The translations under genes were made by a program, and so were the position numbers. DNA of 64,000 nucleotides from Homalodisca vitripennis (taxonomy: Eukaryota; Arthropoda; Insecta; Hemiptera; Cicadellidae). The notes beneath the pieces were generated by a model. It was not told the origin of the DNA. It ran no database searches and saw only the letters and a program-made list of their open reading frames with translations. The stretch is taken from NCBI RefSeq assembly GCF_021130785.1, contig NC_060207.1, forward strand, positions 195,622,001 to 195,686,000. The letters are read 5' to 3'. How positions within the stretch are numbered: the first letter of the stretch is position 1; every line of letters begins with the position of its first letter. Below, in pieces: positions 60,950 to 64,000 of the stretch.

Positions 60950-61041
60950 GGACTGCGCGATGCGTACAGCGTACGTCGCGGGCCGAGTTCAGCGGTAAAC
61001 ACTAGACGTACGGCGTACGTCGCGGTCCGTCGAAGGGTTAA
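60950..61041 (-). repeat. piggyBac 5' end with subterminal palindromes
   Basis: A GC-rich end segment with repeated TACGTCGCGG and a GACGTACGGCGTACGTC palindrome (about 61005-61021), likely transposase-binding sites by analogy with other piggyBac ends. Confidence 0.7.
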
Positions 61042-62135
61042 AATGGTTTATAATTAATGTATCAAAATGTATGGAAGTATAATTTGAACCGTGAATTATG
61101 AGTGTTTCTATCAAGGAATCCTGAGATAATCCAAGCGGGATCAAATATTAAACTTTTACAATGCATAAAAATGAAATTAGATTTGATATAATATTGCGTT
61201 CTCTACTCAGCCAAGATTTAATTTCCGGACGCGACGCTCAGCGAACTTGAGTTTCTGGAGGATCTTTGACGTTTGGCGTCTTACCATCTAAAGTTGTATT
61301 TATGACATTTAAAAAAACTATATTACAATACATTAGTGCTTCTTTAATTACTCCAATAATTGGTGTAAACATAGAACTATGCAGTATTGACTGTGAAAAA
61401 CTTGATCTACACAATTACAAGGATCCATGCCAATCCAAAGCCTATTTAAGAACTGATTAGATCTTGGAAGATAAATATAACTGAAATATCAAATTAGAAA
61501 CAAAAATTAATTTTAAGCTATTCTATGGATTACATTGATTATCTTTAAAACTACTGTCTAACAACTAGTACTGGTAGTAAATAGCTTATACACCACTCTA
61601 TATCCTATCTAGTGTATTGTATTTTATTTTTACTATCTATATGTTTAGATTTACTAATGTGGACAACTACGATTTTCTATGTTTTATTTGCAACGCGTCT
61701 ATTAAATTATTCAATCTAATATTACGAGATTTTGTAAGTATGATACTTTAAATCTTGTCTATAAACTACATAGAAGAAATAACATTAAAAAATACATAAG
61801 TCTGTTATGTGATCAAAATGTTTTTACTATGGTAAGATTCTAAAAGTTCGAAAATGAAAACATGCCAGTTATTAAAGGGCCATCAAAACCATTATCTATG
61901 CATTAATATAAAAAACTGCTAATTTATACATATTACAATGCAAATTTTTAATAAAAATAAACTGACATAAAAACCTGTAAAAATATAGCTTTTTAAAGGT
62001 AAAAGATATAATTCGTTTTTACGGCAGTAAAACAAAAAAATAAAATATCAGAAAGGTTTTATTTCAAGTAAATATCATACTCAACTCGTAATCAATCTTC
62101 CAATATACGTACCTTCGTTAATATCGAACTAGAAC
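61042..62135. other. Gene-free AT-rich stretch
   Basis: An open frame at 61266-61460 (+) has no recognised content. Confidence 0.45.
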
Positions 62136-63152
62136 TGTCTGACTACCTAAAAGACAGAGGTGATTAGAATTGTAAACGATCCAATATCCTTGGCTTGAGC
62201 AATAAAGGTAAATTTGGCAGACTTAAACGTTACCCTCAGCTAATTTGAATTCCTTTACAAAAACTGTTGTAACTTTGGTTTATTGATCTTGTTCATTAAA
62301 CTTTAACATTTCCTTGACAATCAAGGTATTTAGACGAATTTAATCAAGATAGACAGTGTAATTTAATAATAAAAGGTCATGCACCTTATTATATGTAGAA
62401 AATAGTAACGCAGCTTTATATTAAAATACGTAAGACCATTTTATTAGAACTTTGGAGATAAACGGTTTCTGGATCTATAATAGTCGCAGACGATAATTTC
62501 ACCTCAGAAGCTTTGAATCAGAAAGTAAAATCTTTTACAATAGGATTCTCTAACATCAGCTTCCATCAGATCCTACGGTGGTCCCCTGTTTTGGTTCTAT
62601 TACTCTATAAACCTTCAGTGGCTTGATACCACCTCGTATTTTGAAACATTTTGTCATTCGGAACTTACTTCTGAAAGTTACTTCTCTGAATGTCCTGGCT
62701 TAGAAATGGATCTCTAAAAAACCAAAGTATCAGCGGAGATATAAAATTATCATCAGCATGTGGCTTCTTCTGCTAATTTCAATGCTCAGGTCATAAATAC
62801 CTCTTGTCATCAACCTACAACTTAGTTAATAAACAAAATACTAGTCACGCAGGTAGCTATTTTAGCTACTTTAATAGTGTTTATCCCTTTCAATCGGATG
62901 TCTAAATGGAAGACCCTTACATTAGAGTTTGGAAAGGCTTTCAAATTACTTTGAAATACGTTGAACCAACTGTATGAAAATTAAATGAATTTAAGCAGGC
63001 TTTACTTTAAGACAGTTGAGGATGATGCAAGACTGATATTACAGTTATCGATATGTGTCTTACTCTTGTCCTCTACATCCTACTATCTGTCAAATTCTTC
63101 TGTATTGTTCCAATTTAACAAAACTTTTTCATAGTTAGATAGACAGTTATTA
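62136..63152 (-). repeat. Dispersed family X, minus-oriented copy
   Basis: Reverse-complement partner of 31262-31981, about 300 bases longer because of indels. It includes the GAGGTGAAATTATC...CTATTATAG block (minus strand, near 62500) that corresponds to the core of the 30 kb tandem array, but here the block is single-copy. Confidence 0.85.
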
Positions 63153-64000
63153 CATTGTGTGATATTCATTTTAATTACCTTACAGACATCTGACGTTCAG
63201 AGTATTCAAATTTTCAACGTATTTCTAAATTTATTAGGGTTGGATTTTTCATAAATAATCAAATTAAAACGTTTAAAAACTACATAGTTTATCATTAAAA
63301 TTTCATATGTTGGAACCGTTACAATATATGGAGATAATTACTTCTTAATCCATTTATTAATTTTTTTGTTACAACCCAAAATGAAACAAAAAAAGAATCA
63401 AATCAACAAATGAAGTTATTTAATCGAAATTTTATATTTATACAACTGAGTGAAATCTCAATTATTATATTTCATTATACGAATATTTAGGATTTTATTA
63501 TTGTTACTGCAAAGATTATTTTAGAAGACAAACAGATTTTTCAATTTTCAAAGAATATATTTACAAATATTATATATAAGTAAGATATGTATAAATAAAT
63601 GACTAACGAAATTATTCGTTGTAAACTTTATCGTAAAGATATGTCAAGGAAACGTCATGATAGACACATAACCCTAAAACACTTAGCAAATGAAAAAATA
63701 AAAGATAACGAATTTATTCACTTTAAACTTCGGAAAAATAAGTCAACTTTTTAATTATCACTTATTTATTTCAAGTATTACATTTTTTTATATAAATTAT
63801 ATGACTTTACTACATCACCTGTTAACATTATATAACATACTGGTGGTTTCCACAAACTAAAATTCATAATTGTACTCTACATTTTTAGGATTATCTACTT
63901 GTAGCCAATTATACTTATAAATCAATTTCCTGGAAATGTTTGCTAGTTTTCCCCATTAAACTTTAATTAAAAATTAAGTAATTTAATCAGAAATTTTTAT
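63153..64000. other. Gene-free AT-rich stretch at the window edge
   Basis: No gene or repeat boundary seen. Confidence 0.45.

Larger units (their letters stand above)
59974..61041 (-). mobile_element. Internally deleted piggyBac-type transposon
   Basis: The ends are TTAACCCTTCAACGCAC (from 59974) and, on the minus strand from 61041, TTAACCCTTCGACGGAC, each with the TTAA target site. At the 61 kb end there are subterminal palindromes GACGTACGGCGTACGTC and GCGTAC-AGCGTACGTCGCGG, in a GC-rich patch unlike the surroundings. The transposase remnant reads on the minus strand, so the 61 kb end is the 5' end. At 1,068 bp the element has lost the DDE catalytic core, so it is non-autonomous and dead, though its ends might still be recognised by a related enzyme. 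Confidence 0.92.

Overview
This window looks like AT-rich intergenic DNA from a eukaryotic nuclear genome, most likely an arthropod and probably an insect. The evidence is long AT, TG and CA microsatellites, tRNA-derived SINEs, decayed LINE reverse-transcriptase relics, two piggyBac-type DNA transposons bounded by TTAA, a Penelope-like remnant, and large tandem arrays. I found no intact protein-coding gene, no rRNA or free-standing tRNA gene, and nothing prokaryotic such as operons, ribosome binding sites or CRISPR. The open frames present are short, and almost all are repeat-derived or chance.

Layout. 0-4.5 kb: a dispersed repeat whose inverted partner lies near 57 kb, then quiet AT-rich DNA. 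4.5-5.4 kb: a non-autonomous piggyBac-type element. 7.2-8.1 kb: a minisatellite of about 66 bp. 9.5-9.9 kb: a GC-richer degenerate short-period repeat. 12.2-12.95 kb: a cluster of palindromes. 14.8 and 16.1 kb: TG and AT microsatellites. 18.9, 22.3 and 24.7 kb: tRNA-derived SINEs. 19.6-21.6 kb: a composite with inverted ends enclosing a duplicated LINE 3' end. 25.7-26.9 kb: a LINE ORF2 relic through to its 3' terminus. 30.1-31.0 kb: a tandem array of 102-110 bp that seems to have grown from a segment of a dispersed family, whose copies lie at 31.3-32.0 and 62.1-63.2 kb in opposite orientation. 32.6-35.4 kb: CA, poly-A (27 and 59 A), TG and AT tracts. 35.5 kb: a GC-richer segment with a nested fold. 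37.4-41.5 kb: a satellite of 117-bp units, about 30 copies, into which a 128-bp sequence inserted and was then amplified to four copies. 50.15-50.74 kb: a Penelope-like remnant with long inverted ends and a hammerhead-ribozyme-like motif. 58.5-58.8 kb: long AT arrays. 60-61 kb: an internally deleted piggyBac copy keeping a frameshifted C-terminal part of its transposase.

There is no pathway here. The story is layered repeat insertion, local duplication and birth of tandem arrays. The most interesting items are the hammerhead-like motif (50196-50234), the satellite that captured and amplified an insertion (37405-41486), the array seeded from a dispersed element (30082-30965), and the unexplained fold at 35495-35581. 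Family assignments come from reading motifs by eye; no database search was possible.
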